Shown: positions 41,417-52,705, numbered from the stretch's first letter. The stretch: 64,000 bases of DNA from Pseudomonas coleopterorum (GCF_900105555.1 NZ_FNTZ01000001.1:372001-436000), one strand, 5' to 3'. Program-made: numbers and translations. Notes: a model not told the origin generated them from the sequence alone.

Positions 41417-42718
41417 TTGTTCTTTGAGCGCCACGGTGGTGGTGAACGAGCGATCCTCGTTCATCTGGATGGTCAGGACCCTGAGGCGCGCGAAGACCCG
41501 CAGGAGTTTCAGGAGCTGGCCATCTCGGCCGGCGCCGAAACTGTCGCATTCGTCAATGTCGCCCGTCATCGGCCCAGTGCCAAATTTCTGATCGGCAGCG
41601 GCAAGGTCGAGGAACTGCGTGATCAGGTCAAGACCGAACACGCGGATCTGGTGATCTTCAATCACACCCTCACACCCAGCCAGGAACGCAACCTCGAGAA
41701 GATCTTCGAGTGCCGCGTGCTGGACCGTACCGGTCTGATCCTGGACATCTTCGCGCAACGCGCCCGTACCCATGAAGGCAAGCTGCAGGTCGAACTGGCC
41801 CAGCTCGAGCACATGAGCACGCGGCTGGTTCGCGGCTGGACTCACCTCGAGCGCCAGGGTGGCGGTATCGGCCTGCGCGGTCCCGGGGAAACCCAGCTGG
41901 AAACCGACCGGCGCCTGCTGCGTGTACGCCTGCGCCAGATCAAGCAACGCCTGGAGAAGGTCCGCAGCCAGCGCGAGCAGGCTCGGCGGGGGCGTCGGCG
42001 TGCCGATATCCCCTCGGTGTCCCTGGTGGGTTACACCAACGCCGGCAAGTCGACCTTGTTCAACGCGATCACCCGTTCCGAGGTATACGCAGCCGACCAG
42101 TTGTTCGCCACGCTCGATCCGACCTTGCGCCGGCTCGAGTTGAACGACCTGGGGCCGGTGATTCTGGCCGACACGGTGGGCTTCATACGCCATCTGCCGC
42201 ACAAGCTGGTCGAAGCGTTTCGCGCCACCCTCGAAGAGTCGAGCAACTCCGACCTGCTGCTGCACGTGATCGACGCCCATGAGCCCGAGCGCATGGCGCA
42301 GATCGAGCAGGTCATGGCGGTGCTCACCGAGATCGGCGCACAAGGCTTGCCGATCCTCGAGGTGTATAACAAACTCGATCTGCTCGAAAACGTCGAGCCG
42401 CAGATACAGCGCGATGCGGACGGCAAGCCGGTCCGGGTCTGGGTATCGGCGCGCGACGGTCGCGGCCTCGAGCTGGTCAAGCAGGCGGTCGCCGAGCTGC
42501 TGGGCGAGGACCTGTTCGTCGGGACGTTGCAGTTGGGCCAGAAACTGGGCCGTCTGCGTGCCCAGCTGTTTTCGCTGGGCGCGGTGCAAAGCGAAGCGCA
42601 TGATGAGCAAGGTGGCAGTCTGCTGGCAATCCGCCTGCCACGTGCGGAACTCAATCGCCTGGTCAGTCGCGAAGGCATGGAGCCCGCTGAATTCATCGAG
42701 CAACACACTTTGCAATAA
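41417..42718 (+). CDS. hflX: Ribosome-splitting GTPase HflX
   Basis: HflX is a GTPase that dissociates stalled or heat-damaged 70S ribosomes. The 433-residue protein contains the N-terminal HflX domain (SAKFLIGSGKVEEL), a coiled coil (LLRVRLRQIKQRLEKVRSQR), and the G domain with GYTNAGKST, DTVGFIRHLP and YNKLDLL. The TTG at 41417 is used as start because AGGAG lies seven bases before it and the next codons FFERHGGG match the family. Confidence 0.95.
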   Translation: MFFERHGGGERAILVHLDGQDPEAREDPQEFQELAISAGAETVAFVNVARHRPSAKFLIGSGKVEELRDQVKTEHADLVIFNHTLTPSQERNLEKIFECRVLDRTGLILDIFAQRARTHEGKLQVELAQLEHMSTRLVRGWTHLERQGGGIGLRGPGETQLETDRRLLRVRLRQIKQRLEKVRSQREQARRGRRRADIPSVSLVGYTNAGKSTLFNAITRSEVYAADQLFATLDPTLRRLELNDLGPVILADTVGFIRHLPHKLVEAFRATLEESSNSDLLLHVIDAHEPERMAQIEQVMAVLTEIGAQGLPILEVYNKLDLLENVEPQIQRDADGKPVRVWVSARDGRGLELVKQAVAELLGEDLFVGTLQLGQKLGRLRAQLFSLGAVQSEAHDEQGGSLLAIRLPRAELNRLVSREGMEPAEFIEQHTLQ

Positions 42719-42814
42719 AAGCCTGACGTGGCAGCTGTGCTGTCGTGTCGGGCATTCTGTAGCATTGGTCGGCGCGCCGTGGGTGCGTCTTTGCTTTATC
42801 AGATGGAGAGCGCT

Positions 42815-43999
42815 ATGGCTTGGAATGAGCCGGGTGGCAACTCGAACAATCAAGATCCTTGGGGTGGAAAACGCCGTGGAGGCGACCGCAAGGGGCCACC
42901 GGATCTCGACGAGGCCTTCCGCAAACTGCAGGACAGCCTGAACGGTCTGTTCGGCGGTGGAAAGAAACGCACAGGTGGTGGTGGCGACGGGGGAGGCACG
43001 TCCAAGGGCGGTGGTCTCGGCCTGTTGGGCATCGGCCTTGCCGTGCTCGGCGCTATCTGGCTGTACAGCGCGGTGTATGTGGTGGACGAGCAGGAACAGG
43101 CGGTTGTACTGCGCTTCGGCAAGTACTACGAAACCGTGGGTCCGGGTCTGAACATCTACTTCCCGCCGATCGACCGCAAGTACCTGGAAAACGTCACGCG
43201 CGAGCGTTCGTATACCAAGCAGGGCCAGATGCTCACCGAAGACGAGAACATCGTCGAGGTACCGCTGACCGTGCAGTACAAGATCACCAACCTGCAGGAT
43301 TTCGTCCTGCGCGTCGACCAGCCTGAAATCAGCCTGCAGCACGCCACCGACAGTGCGCTGCGCCATGTGGTGGGTTCCACCGCCATGGACCAGGTGCTGA
43401 CCGAAGGCCGCGAGCAGATGGCTGGCGAGATCAAGGAGCGCCTGCAGCGGTTCCTCGACACCTACCAGACCGGTATCACCGTCACCCAGGTCAACGTACA
43501 GAGCGCGGCAGCCCCGCGTGAAGTGCAGGAAGCCTTCGACGACGTGATCCGTGCCCGTGAAGACGAGCAACGCTCGCGCAACCAGGCCGAAGGCTATGCC
43601 AACGGCGTGATTCCCGAGGCTCGCGGTCAGGCCCAGCGCATCATCGAAGATGCCAACGGCTACCGCGACGAAGTGGTTTCGCGTGCCAAGGGTGAGGCCG
43701 ATCGCTTCACCAAGCTGGTCACCGAGTACCGCAAGGCGCCCGACGTGACCCGCCAGCGTCTGTACCTGGAAACCATGCAGGACGTCTACAGCAACACCAG
43801 CAAGGTGCTGGTGGCCAGCAAGGAAGGTCAGAACAACCTGATCTACCTGCCGCTGGACAAGATGGTCGGTGGTGACCGCAACAACAGCAGCACGCCTGCC
43901 GCCAGCACGCCGTCATCGGCGAGCGACGCCGCCGGCGCCCGCGCCGCGGCCGACCTGCAGCAGCAACAGCGTGAAATGCGTTCAAGGGAGAGTCGCTGA
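42815..43999 (+). CDS. hflK: FtsH protease regulator HflK
   Basis: HflK and HflC form a membrane cage around FtsH. The 394-residue protein has a Gly-rich cytoplasmic N-terminus (KKRTGGGGDGGGTSKGGG), one transmembrane helix near residues 70-90, an SPFH/band 7 domain (VVDEQEQAVVLRFG) and a C-terminal coiled coil. ATG 42815 has GGAGA upstream. The stop shares one base with hflC. Confidence 0.96.
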   Translation: MAWNEPGGNSNNQDPWGGKRRGGDRKGPPDLDEAFRKLQDSLNGLFGGGKKRTGGGGDGGGTSKGGGLGLLGIGLAVLGAIWLYSAVYVVDEQEQAVVLRFGKYYETVGPGLNIYFPPIDRKYLENVTRERSYTKQGQMLTEDENIVEVPLTVQYKITNLQDFVLRVDQPEISLQHATDSALRHVVGSTAMDQVLTEGREQMAGEIKERLQRFLDTYQTGITVTQVNVQSAAAPREVQEAFDDVIRAREDEQRSRNQAEGYANGVIPEARGQAQRIIEDANGYRDEVVSRAKGEADRFTKLVTEYRKAPDVTRQRLYLETMQDVYSNTSKVLVASKEGQNNLIYLPLDKMVGGDRNNSSTPAASTPSSASDAAGARAAADLQQQQREMRSRESR

Positions 44000-44868
44000 T
44001 GGGCAATAAATCTGTGATCGCCCTGATCGTCGCCGTCGTTCTGGCGGTGGCAGCATGGAACTGCTTCTACATCGTGGCGCAAACCGAACGTGCGGTTCTG
44101 CTGCAATTCGGTCGCGTGGTTCAGGCCGATGTCCAGCCCGGCCTGCATGTGAAGCTGCCGTACGTCAACCAGGTGCGCAAGTTCGATGCGCGGCTGATGA
44201 CCCTCGACGCGCCGACCCAGCGGTTCCTGACCCTGGAGAAGAAAGCGGTGATGGTCGATGCCTATGCCAAATGGCGTGTGAAGGATGCCGAGCGCTACTA
44301 CACCGCCACGTCCGGCATGAAGCAGATCGCCGACGAGCGTCTGTCGCGTCGTCTCGAATCGGGTCTGCGTGACCAGTTCGGCAAGCGCACGCTGCACGAA
44401 GTGGTATCGGGTGAGCGGGATGCGCTGATGTCCGACATCACCACCTCACTCAACCGCATGGCCGACAAGGAGCTGGGTATCGAAGTCATCGACGTGCGCG
44501 TCAAGGCCATCGACCTGCCCAAGGAAGTCAACCGCAGCGTGTTCGAGCGCATGAGCACCGAGCGTGAGCGCGAGGCGCGCGAGCACCGTGCCAAGGGTAA
44601 CGAACTGGCGGAAGGCATCCGTGCCGATGCCGATCGTCAGCGTCGCGTCCTGCTGGCCGAAGCCTATCGCGAGTCCGAGGAAGCGCGCGGCGACGGTGAT
44701 GCCCAGGCCGCAGCCATCTACGCCCAGGCCTATGGTCAGGATCAGGAGTTCTACTCCTTCTTCCGCAGCCTGCAGGCTTACCGCCAGAGCTTCGCCAACA
44801 AGAGCGACGTGATGGTGCTCGACTCCAAGAGCGATTTCTTCCGCTTCATGGAGAAGTACAAGCCCTGA
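43999..44868 (+). CDS. hflC: FtsH protease regulator HflC
   Basis: The 289-residue partner of HflK: an N-terminal transmembrane helix (VIALIVAVVLAVAAWNCFYI), an SPFH domain (AQTERAVLLQFGRVV) and a charged coiled coil (STEREREAREHRAKGNELAE). In several pseudomonads a small DUF2065 gene lies between hflC and hisZ; none is visible here, and two hairpins follow instead. Confidence 0.96.
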   Translation: MGNKSVIALIVAVVLAVAAWNCFYIVAQTERAVLLQFGRVVQADVQPGLHVKLPYVNQVRKFDARLMTLDAPTQRFLTLEKKAVMVDAYAKWRVKDAERYYTATSGMKQIADERLSRRLESGLRDQFGKRTLHEVVSGERDALMSDITTSLNRMADKELGIEVIDVRVKAIDLPKEVNRSVFERMSTEREREAREHRAKGNELAEGIRADADRQRRVLLAEAYRESEEARGDGDAQAAAIYAQAYGQDQEFYSFFRSLQAYRQSFANKSDVMVLDSKSDFFRFMEKYKP

Positions 44869-44876
44869 TCGGCTTT

Positions 44877-44907
44877 CCCCGCCGGGCGGTTTAACCGTTC
44901 GGCGGGG
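44877..44907 (+). terminator. Hairpin after hflC
   Basis: CCCCGCCG (44877-44884) pairs with CGGCGGGG (44900-44907), with a GCGGTTTAACCG inner stem. GC-rich and without a T-run, so it is probably a secondary pause or terminator stem of the hfq-hfl operon. Confidence 0.55.
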
Positions 44908-44940
44908 TGAACGATCGGCAAAACGTGTGTATGATGCGGC

Positions 44941-44964
44941 AGCCGGGAAATTCCCGGCTTTTTT
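44941..44964 (+). terminator. Rho-independent terminator of the hfl operon
   Basis: AGCCGGGA (44941-44948) pairs with TCCCGGCT (44952-44959), followed by TTTTTT. This is the clear intrinsic terminator between hflC and hisZ. Confidence 0.85.
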
Positions 44965-45103
44965 GCGTCTGCAAGATCGATTGGCCGATTCATAGGCCCG
45001 GTTCATGAGGACATTGCCCCGCGACATGCTTGCGGTGGGCGATTTCTGCTTCACTCAAGGCTAGCCCGACGGCAGGCCACCCGGATCATAGGGGAAAGGC
45101 GTA

Positions 45104-46291
45104 ATGGCAACGGTAGACCGCTGGCTGCTGCCAGATGGCATCGAAGAAGTACTGCCGCCTGAGGCCGCGCGCATCGAAGTCGCGCGGCGCCAGGTGTTGG
45201 ACCTGTTCCAGAGCTGGGGTTACGAGTTCGTCGTGACTCCGCATATCGAATACCTCGAATCGCTGCTGACCGGCGCCGGCCAGGACCTTGACCTGCGCAC
45301 TTTCAAGGTGATCGACCCGCAATCGGGTCGGCAGATGGGTTTCCGTGCCGATATCACGCCCCAGGTGGCGCGTATCGATGCGCATACCTTGCGTCGTGAA
45401 GGGCCGAACCGTCTGTGCTATGCCGGCAGTGTCCTGCATGCGCAGCCTCGCGCTCTGTCCAGCTCGCGCAGCCCCATCCAGTTGGGTGCGGAGCTGTATG
45501 GCGATGCCAGCCCCAGCAGCGACGTGGAAGTCATCAGCCTGATGCTGACCATGCTCGAAATGGCCGATGTGCCAGACGTGCACATGGATCTGGGGCATGT
45601 CGGTATCTACCGTGGCCTGGCCCGCGCGGCGGGCCTGTCGGGGGATGTCGAGCAACAGTTGTTCGATGCCCTGCAGCGCAAGGCCATCGACGAGGTGATC
45701 ACCCTGACCGAAGGGCTGCAGGCCGATCTGGCCGAGATGCTGCGGGCTCTGGTCGGGCTGTGTGGCGGGCGAGAGGTGCTGGCCCAGGCCAAGGTACGCC
45801 TGGCCAATGCACCGGCGGCGGTGCTGACCGCGCTGGACGACCTGCTGACGATCGCCGAACGCCTGTCGTTGCGTTTTCCGCAATTGCCGCTGTACTTCGA
45901 CTTGGGCGAACTGCGCGGTTATCACTATCACACCGGCGTGGTGTTTGCCGTGTTCGTTCCAGGCATGGGCCAGTCCATCGCTCAGGGCGGCCGCTACGAC
46001 GACATAGGCGCGGATTTCGGCCGCGCTCGCCCGGCTACCGGGTTTTCCACGGACCTCAAGTCCCTGGTCACCCTGGGCCGGGCTCGAATCGAACTGCCGT
46101 GCGGTGGCGTCTGGATGCCCGATAGCACTGATGCAGCACTGTGGCAGGCGGTCTGCCAGCTGCGCCGCGAGGGCCAGCGCGTGGTCCAGGCCCTGCCGGG
46201 CCAGACGATCGAGGCTGCTGGCGAGGCAGATTGCGACCGTCAATTGATTCAGCAGAACGGGCAATGGCAAGTGCTGCCACTGGCCTCTTGA
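45104..46291 (+). CDS. hisZ: ATP phosphoribosyltransferase regulatory subunit HisZ
   Basis: HisZ is a catalytically inactive relative of histidyl-tRNA synthetase that activates the short form of HisG in histidine synthesis. The 395-residue protein keeps class II synthetase motif 2-like [13 protein letters not shown] and the [20 protein letters not shown] segment but lacks an anticodon-binding domain. ATG 45104 follows GGGGAAAGG. It is followed after 54 bases by purA, an order typical of gamma-proteobacteria. Confidence 0.95.
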   Translation: MATVDRWLLPDGIEEVLPPEAARIEVARRQVLDLFQSWGYEFVVTPHIEYLESLLTGAGQDLDLRTFKVIDPQSGRQMGFRADITPQVARIDAHTLRREGPNRLCYAGSVLHAQPRALSSSRSPIQLGAELYGDASPSSDVEVISLMLTMLEMADVPDVHMDLGHVGIYRGLARAAGLSGDVEQQLFDALQRKAIDEVITLTEGLQADLAEMLRALVGLCGGREVLAQAKVRLANAPAAVLTALDDLLTIAERLSLRFPQLPLYFDLGELRGYHYHTGVVFAVFVPGMGQSIAQGGRYDDIGADFGRARPATGFSTDLKSLVTLGRARIELPCGGVWMPDSTDAALWQAVCQLRREGQRVVQALPGQTIEAAGEADCDRQLIQQNGQWQVLPLAS

Positions 46292-47635
<1,344 letters not shown>

Positions 47636-47655
47636 TCGCGGTTCGTGCACCACAG

Positions 47656-47679
47656 CAAAAGGCCCTTCGGGGCCTTTTG
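47656..47679 (+). terminator. purA terminator
   Basis: CAAAAGGCCC and GGGCCTTTTG form a perfect 10-base stem with a TTCG tetraloop, 20 bases after the purA stop. The A/T-rich stem ends make it usable on both strands. Confidence 0.9.
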
Positions 47680-47777
47680 TCGTTTCAGGGACAGGTCGGC
47701 CGTCCGGCACGGCGTTTGCTGTGTGATTCCGAATCAGGTGCCAGTATTACGATGGCGTCAATAAAAAGGGGATTCAC

Positions 47778-49712
47778 ATGTCCGCTGTCCTTTCTCTTCT
47801 GCGCAGCCGCTTGCTGCGTCCGGTTTTCATTGCCTTGGGTATCGCTCTTTTGGTGCAGGTGCTGGCCGCCATTGCGCTGACCCGAAGCACCGTCACGGCA
47901 CTTGAAGCCGACCTGGATCAGCGCATGGCCCAGGACAGCCAGCGGCTGACAGGGGAACTGCAAAGCGCCAGTGCGGAGGTGTCCTCCGGGCTCGAAAGTC
48001 TTTCCGCGAACACGCGTCAGCGCCTGAGTGCCGGTTTGTCGGCGCGCCTGACCCAGGAACAGGCGCAGATTCGAGCGACCCTGGACAAGGACCTGCAGGA
48101 TTCGGCCACCGACATGGCCGAGCTGCTGGCCTCGGTCGCACCGCGGGCCATGTGGGACAACGATGTACCGACGCTGTCCGAGTTCGCCCGTCGCGCTCAG
48201 CGCAACCCCAACGTGCTGTTCGTGATCTATAACGACGCGCAGGGCGAGCACCTGACCCGTTACCTGAATCGCGACAACCCGATCAACCAGGCGCTGATGG
48301 CCAAGGGAGCCGGTGAGCGTGCTTTGGACAAGGTGCTCGATGCGGCCAGGAATGATCCTGGGGTGATCTATGTCGAAGCCTCGATCAATCCCAACGGCGT
48401 GGAGATCGGTCGTGTATTGATGGCCGTTTCGCGCACGGGCGTCGAAGCGCAGGTGGCCGAACTGGACAAGCGTTTTGCTGCGCTGATTACCAGTGCCGGG
48501 CAACTGGTGGGCGAAAGTCTGCAAGGCGCCTCGACCGAAAGCGCCAAGGCCCTGCAGGCCCGTCTGCAGTCGGCGGAATCGGCGGCAGCGACCATGCAGG
48601 CCAATACCCACAGCACAGTGCAGGACGCTGCGGCGCAGTTGCGCTGGCGCATCGGGCTGTGTTTGGCCCTGGTTGGGCTTGCCATGCTGGTGGTGCTCGC
48701 CGCTGTGCTGGGGCGGCGTGTAGTGCACCGCCTGCGCCTGCTGGTCGGCGCCTTGGATGACCTGGCTGCTGGTGAAGGCGACCTGACCAAGCGGGTGGCG
48801 ATCCACAGCCGCGACGAGATCGGCGACATGGCATCGGCCGTCAACCGTTTTGTCGACAAGCTGCAGCCTATCGTTCGCGAAGCGGGCGAGGTGGCGCACA
48901 AGACAGGGGTTGAAATCGGCAGCATGGCTCAACGCAATGCGGGGGCCGACGATGCCGCCCAATTGCAGCGCGATGAAGTGGCGCAGAGCCTGCAGGACCT
49001 GTCGCAGATGGCCGATGAGGCTCAGGCCGAGAGTCAGGCGATGCAGTCGGCCTTGCAACAAGTGGCGGAGATCCGTCAGGCCACGGACGACAACACTCGG
49101 GCCTCTCAACAAGTCGGCGGCTTGATCGAAGCGTTGGCCGGGCAGGTGCAGAGTGGGTCCAAGGTGATCGAGCGATTGGCCGAGCAGAGTCAGCAGATCG
49201 AGGTGGTGTTGACGGTGATCCACGGGATCGCCGAGCAGACCAATCTGCTGGCGCTCAATGCCGCCATCGAAGCGGCGCGAGCCGGTGAAACCGGGCGTGG
49301 CTTCGCCGTGGTGGCCGACGAGGTGCGTGCGCTGGCGAGCAAGACGCAGAGTTCGACCGGCGACATTCAAGCCCATATCGGCGCTTTGCAGGCCGGCGCG
49401 CGCGAGGCAGTGGCGGCCATCGGCCAGGCCGGACGTCAGGCGGACGAAGGTCTGGCGGTGCTGCGCGACAGCGCGCGGCTGCAGCAAGCGGTGCAGACTT
49501 CGGTGGAGCAGGTACACGCGGCGATCGGCCTGGCGACTCAGGCCGCCGAGCAGCAGGCCCGCGGCGCGCAGGCTGTGAAGGGCAGGGTGCAGGTGATTCA
49601 TGCGCAGGCAGAGAAAGCGGCTTTCGCCGTGCAGCAGACCACGGCCAGCAGCCGAGAACTGGACAAGCTCGCGGCCCAGCTGAAAGCCAGCCTGGGTCAG
49701 TTCCGGGCTTAG
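47778..49712 (+). CDS. Methyl-accepting chemotaxis protein
   Basis: A 644-residue chemoreceptor: transmembrane helix 1 ([20 protein letters not shown]), a periplasmic sensor of about 250 residues, transmembrane helix 2 ([20 protein letters not shown]) near residue 290, HAMP, and the cytoplasmic signalling hairpin ([20 protein letters not shown] followed by [12 protein letters not shown]). The sensor has heptad-like helical flanks around a compact core ([18 protein letters not shown]), possibly a single Cache-like fold. The ligand cannot be predicted. GGGG lies eight bases before the ATG. There is no CheB/CheR-type pentapeptide at the C-terminus. Confidence 0.93.
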   Translation: MSAVLSLLRSRLLRPVFIALGIALLVQVLAAIALTRSTVTALEADLDQRMAQDSQRLTGELQSASAEVSSGLESLSANTRQRLSAGLSARLTQEQAQIRATLDKDLQDSATDMAELLASVAPRAMWDNDVPTLSEFARRAQRNPNVLFVIYNDAQGEHLTRYLNRDNPINQALMAKGAGERALDKVLDAARNDPGVIYVEASINPNGVEIGRVLMAVSRTGVEAQVAELDKRFAALITSAGQLVGESLQGASTESAKALQARLQSAESAAATMQANTHSTVQDAAAQLRWRIGLCLALVGLAMLVVLAAVLGRRVVHRLRLLVGALDDLAAGEGDLTKRVAIHSRDEIGDMASAVNRFVDKLQPIVREAGEVAHKTGVEIGSMAQRNAGADDAAQLQRDEVAQSLQDLSQMADEAQAESQAMQSALQQVAEIRQATDDNTRASQQVGGLIEALAGQVQSGSKVIERLAEQSQQIEVVLTVIHGIAEQTNLLALNAAIEAARAGETGRGFAVVADEVRALASKTQSSTGDIQAHIGALQAGAREAVAAIGQAGRQADEGLAVLRDSARLQQAVQTSVEQVHAAIGLATQAAEQQARGAQAVKGRVQVIHAQAEKAAFAVQQTTASSRELDKLAAQLKASLGQFRA

Positions 49713-49720
49713 ATGCCCGC

Positions 49721-49811
49721 CTGTAGGAGCGGTCATAGGCCGCGAAAGGCGCATTGCGGTCTACCTGACGAACCGCGTTGCCCTTTTCGCGGCCACGGAC
49801 CGCTCCTACAG
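49721..49811. repeat. REP doublet
   Basis: CTGTAGGAGCGG (from 49721) and CCGCTCCTACAG (to about 49811) are the ends of 27-base imperfect inverted arms containing GGCCGCGAAA/TTTCGCGGCC, with a loop of about 37 bases. It fills the gap between the convergent chemoreceptor and permease genes and probably ends both transcripts. Confidence 0.85.
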
Positions 49812-49817
49812 GAGGGC

Positions 49818-51371
49818 CTAACGTGTGTGGCTCAGGTACATGCGAGTCGTGAGCAGGTACACCGGCACCCCGGAGATCAGGATCAGCAAGGCCGCATAGG
49901 GCGCGGCGGCGGCGAACTCCATGTTCGAGGTGTGTGACCACACTTCGGTTGCCAGGGTGGTCATGCCCGTGGGGGCCAGAACCAGCGTGGCGGTGAGTTC
50001 CTTCATGCCGTCCAGGAACACCAGCGCGAATGCCGCAGCCATGGCCGGGAAAATGATGGGCAGCGTCACCCGGCAGAAGGCAGTAAAGGGCGTAGCGCCC
50101 AGCGTGCGCGCGGCTTCTTCCAGCTGGGGCGCAGCCTTGTTCAAAGCATTACGGACAGGCGCCTGCGCCAGGGGCAGAAACAGCAGTGCGTAGGCCAGCA
50201 ACAGCAAACCCGTGGTCTGGTACATCGCCGGAACGTAGTGCAGGGCGAAATACACCAGGGTCAAGGCGATCACCAGTCCGGGCAGTGCGTGCAGCAGGTA
50301 CGGCAAACGCTCCGCCCAGATCGCCAGGCGGCCGCGATGGCGCACGACCAGCAAACCGACGGGTAATGCCAGTGCCAGGCACAACGCCGCGCCACCCAGC
50401 GCCAGTGACAGCGAGGTCAGCAACGCCTCGCCAATGGCCGCCACCGGAAAGGCGGCCGACGAGCCTTTCACCAGCCAATACCCCAGCATGCCCAGCGGCA
50501 CGCCACTGCCGACGACCACCAGCAGCAGGCAATACAGCTGCGCCACTACACGCCAGGGCCCCAGCCGCAACGGTGTTGCCCGGCGGGCTGCGCCTTGACC
50601 AGTACGAATGTGGCGCGCGGTACCCCGCACCCTCAGCTCCAGCCACAGCAGCAACAGGCACAGAACCAGCAGCAGCGCTGACAGCATTGCCGCATTGGTG
50701 TTGCTGAACTCAAGCTCGAACTGTTGATAGATCGCTGTGGTGAAGGTCTGCAATCCCAGGATCGACAGCGCGCCGAACTCCACCAGCATGTGCAGCGCGA
50801 TCAGCAGTGCCCCGCCCAGCACTGCAGGCCACAGCAGCGGCAAGGTCACCTTGAAGAACACACCGGTGCGGTTCTGCCCCAGCGTACGGGCTGACTCTTC
50901 CAGCGAGGTATCCAGATTGCGCAGCGTCGCCGCGACCGGAAGAAACACCAATGGGTATTTCGACAGCGTCATGACCAGGATGGCGCCGCCCAACCCCTCG
51001 AATCCGGAGCTCAACGAAACCCAGGTGAAGCCGCTGACGAAGGCGGGGACTGCGAACGGCAGGCACAGGATCACGCCCCAAAGCCGCCGACCGACCAGGT
51101 CGCTACGCTCCAGCAGCCAGGCCAGGCTCACACCGATCACCACGCAGGCCGCGGTTACCCCAGCCATCAACATCAGGGTGTTGCCCAGCAAACGCAGGAC
51201 GTAGGGGCGCCAGAGCAACCTGATCGCTTCGTGCAAGCCGGCCTGCCATGCTTTAAGGCCGACGTAGAGCAGGGGCAGCAGGCTCAGTCCGACCAGCAGC
51301 AGGACGGGCGCGAGCACCCAGATCGAGGGACGCTTGCGCCGCCCCATGGCACTGACAGGGGGGGTGATCAA
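49818..51371 (-). CDS. fbpB: Iron(III) ABC transporter permease, FbpB/HitB type
   Basis: A 517-residue inner-membrane permease with two fused BPD_transp_1 halves, about 12 transmembrane segments. Each half has an EAA loop for the ATPase: EESARTLGQNRTGVFFKVTL near residue 160 and EEAARTLGATPFTAFCRVTL near 435. This two-in-one layout is typical of ferric-ion (Fbp/Hit/Afu) permeases. The TTG start overlaps the stop of the binding-protein gene (TTGA), implying coupling; an in-frame ATG at 51347 is an alternative. No ATP-binding subunit gene is adjacent. Confidence 0.9.
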   Translation of the reverse strand: MITPPVSAMGRRKRPSIWVLAPVLLLVGLSLLPLLYVGLKAWQAGLHEAIRLLWRPYVLRLLGNTLMLMAGVTAACVVIGVSLAWLLERSDLVGRRLWGVILCLPFAVPAFVSGFTWVSLSSGFEGLGGAILVMTLSKYPLVFLPVAATLRNLDTSLEESARTLGQNRTGVFFKVTLPLLWPAVLGGALLIALHMLVEFGALSILGLQTFTTAIYQQFELEFSNTNAAMLSALLLVLCLLLLWLELRVRGTARHIRTGQGAARRATPLRLGPWRVVAQLYCLLLVVVGSGVPLGMLGYWLVKGSSAAFPVAAIGEALLTSLSLALGGAALCLALALPVGLLVVRHRGRLAIWAERLPYLLHALPGLVIALTLVYFALHYVPAMYQTTGLLLLAYALLFLPLAQAPVRNALNKAAPQLEEAARTLGATPFTAFCRVTLPIIFPAMAAAFALVFLDGMKELTATLVLAPTGMTTLATEVWSHTSNMEFAAAAPYAALLILISGVPVYLLTTRMYLSHTR

Positions 51372-52384
51372 TTCAGGCCAACGTCCCGTTCCATGTCCAG
51401 GGCGTCCTCGGCATTGCCGATGTCAGCCGGGGTGATGGCAGGTGCCTGCAATTCGTCGAATGGCTTGAGGCCACGGTCCGAGACCATCCCTTTGTGCAGG
51501 GGGTATTCAGCGGTAGTCTGGGTGATCACGCGCTGACCCTCTTCGCTGGCCATGTAGGCGAGCAGTGCCTGGGCCTCGCGTGGGTGCTTGCTGGACTTGA
51601 GGACCGCAGCCGAGGAAATGGTGATCAGCCCACCGGCGTCACCGTTGCTGAAGTACTGCAGCTTGGAGTCGAGTTGGCCTTTCTCGCGCTGCAGTGCGAA
51701 CCAGTAGTAGTTGTTCACCAGCACGGTGGCGATTTCGCCGTTTTCCACTGCCTTGAGGGCGACCATGTTGTTGGTGTAGGTCTTGCCGAAGGCGCGCAGG
51801 CCGGTCAGCCATTCTTCGGCAGCTTCTCGCCCGTGCAGCTTGATGATGGCAACGGCCTGCTCCTGGAAGGCGCCGCTGGTCGGTACGAAGCCAACCTTGC
51901 CCTGCCATTGCGGCTCGGCGAATTCCAGCACCGTTTCAGGCAGGTCCTTTTCGTCGATCAGCTTTGGGTTGTAGGCCACAACCCGTACGCGAGCGGTCAC
52001 GCCTATCCAAGAGCCGTCCTTGGCGACGTACTCGGGTGGAAGCATGTTCAGGGTGCTGTCGTCGGTCTGGGCCAGGAAGCCTTTCTCGCCCAGGTTGTTC
52101 AGAGGCGGGGATTCTTCGGTGTAGATCAGGTCTGCCGGAGAGCGTTCGCCTTCCTCCATCACCTGGCTGGCCAGTTGATTGCTGCTGCCCTTGCGGACAT
52201 TGACATGAATCCCGGTCTTGGCCTCGTAGGCCTTGGCGATGGCTTCGCCAATTTCCTTGTGCTGACCGTTGTAGAGGGTCAGTTCGACCTTGTCGGCGGC
52301 CTGGGCCAGTGGAACGGCCAGGGCGGTGCTCAGCAGGCATGCAGCCAATGCACGCAGCAGGGACCGGGGGTTTCGAGACGTCAT
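51368..52384 (-). CDS. fbpA: Iron(III) ABC transporter substrate-binding protein, FbpA type
   Basis: A 338-residue periplasmic binding protein with a signal peptide (LLRALAACLLSTALAVPLAQ, cut near residue 29). The ferric-ion-binding tyrosine pair is Tyr226-Tyr227 in VLVNNYYWFAL, and LTLYNGQHKEIGEA is the family N-terminus. It delivers free ferric iron to the FbpB permease encoded directly downstream. An ACAATTGT palindrome (52422-52429) lies 38 bases before the start, but it is not a good Fur box, so regulation is left open. Confidence 0.92.
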   Translation of the reverse strand: MTSRNPRSLLRALAACLLSTALAVPLAQAADKVELTLYNGQHKEIGEAIAKAYEAKTGIHVNVRKGSSNQLASQVMEEGERSPADLIYTEESPPLNNLGEKGFLAQTDDSTLNMLPPEYVAKDGSWIGVTARVRVVAYNPKLIDEKDLPETVLEFAEPQWQGKVGFVPTSGAFQEQAVAIIKLHGREAAEEWLTGLRAFGKTYTNNMVALKAVENGEIATVLVNNYYWFALQREKGQLDSKLQYFSNGDAGGLITISSAAVLKSSKHPREAQALLAYMASEEGQRVITQTTAEYPLHKGMVSDRGLKPFDELQAPAITPADIGNAEDALDMERDVGLN

Positions 52385-52472
52385 GGACTACTTCCTTACG
52401 GCAGGGCAGCGGAATCTTGAAACAATTGTAAACGATATGGGTTCTCAGGTGCTCGTGCGCCGTACGAGCCCG

Positions 52473-52500
52473 CCGTAGGAGCGGTCATCGGCCGCGAAGG
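52473..52500. repeat. Single REP element
   Basis: CGTAGGAGCGGTCATCGGCC followed by GCGAAGG: one arm of the same REP sequence seen at 1462-1482. It lies between fbpA and the tRNA genes, in a gap that otherwise holds only the first tRNA terminator. Confidence 0.75.
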
Positions 52501-52550
52501 ATGCGCCGTGGATACGGAGAAAGAGGACGGATTTCGAAACCCGAAAACGC

Positions 52551-52571
52551 AAAAACCCGCTTTCGCGGGTT
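52551..52571 (-). terminator. Terminator of tRNA-Leu copy 1
   Basis: On the minus strand, AACCCGCGAAAGCGGGTTTTT: a 7-base GC stem with a 4-base loop and a T-run, starting 12 bases after the tRNA 3' end. Confidence 0.9.
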
Positions 52572-52583
52572 CTTGTGAAGAAT

Positions 52584-52671
52584 TGGTGCCCAGAAGAAGA
52601 CTCGAACTTCCACGACCGTAAGGTCACCAGCACCTGAAGCTGGCGTGTCTACCAATTTCACCATCTGGGCA
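52584..52671 (-). tRNA. tRNA-Leu (anticodon CAG), copy 1
   Basis: An 88-base tRNA including an encoded CCA. The acceptor stem is TGCCCAG/CTGGGCA, the anticodon stem CCAGC/GCTGG encloses the loop TTCAGGT with CAG, and there is a long variable arm (TGACCTTACGGTCGT) as expected for a class II leucine tRNA. It reads CUG, the main leucine codon here. It is identical in sequence to copy 2 and has its own promoter and terminator. Confidence 0.97.
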
Positions 52672-52705
52672 GCATCAGCAGCGTTGTACGCCGTTGATGG
52701 GGCGC

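Noticed and set aside
41162..43570. 802-residue antisense frame over hfq, hflX and hflK
   Set aside because: Same shadow effect: it spans three well-supported genes on the other strand and shows no domain.
47685..49754. 689-residue antisense frame over the chemoreceptor
   Set aside because: It is the mirror of a coiled-coil gene, rich in Gln/His/Leu, with no start signal.
52415..52440. Fur box before fbpA
   Set aside because: Only an 8-base ACAATTGT palindrome is present; the match to the 19-base Fur consensus is poor.
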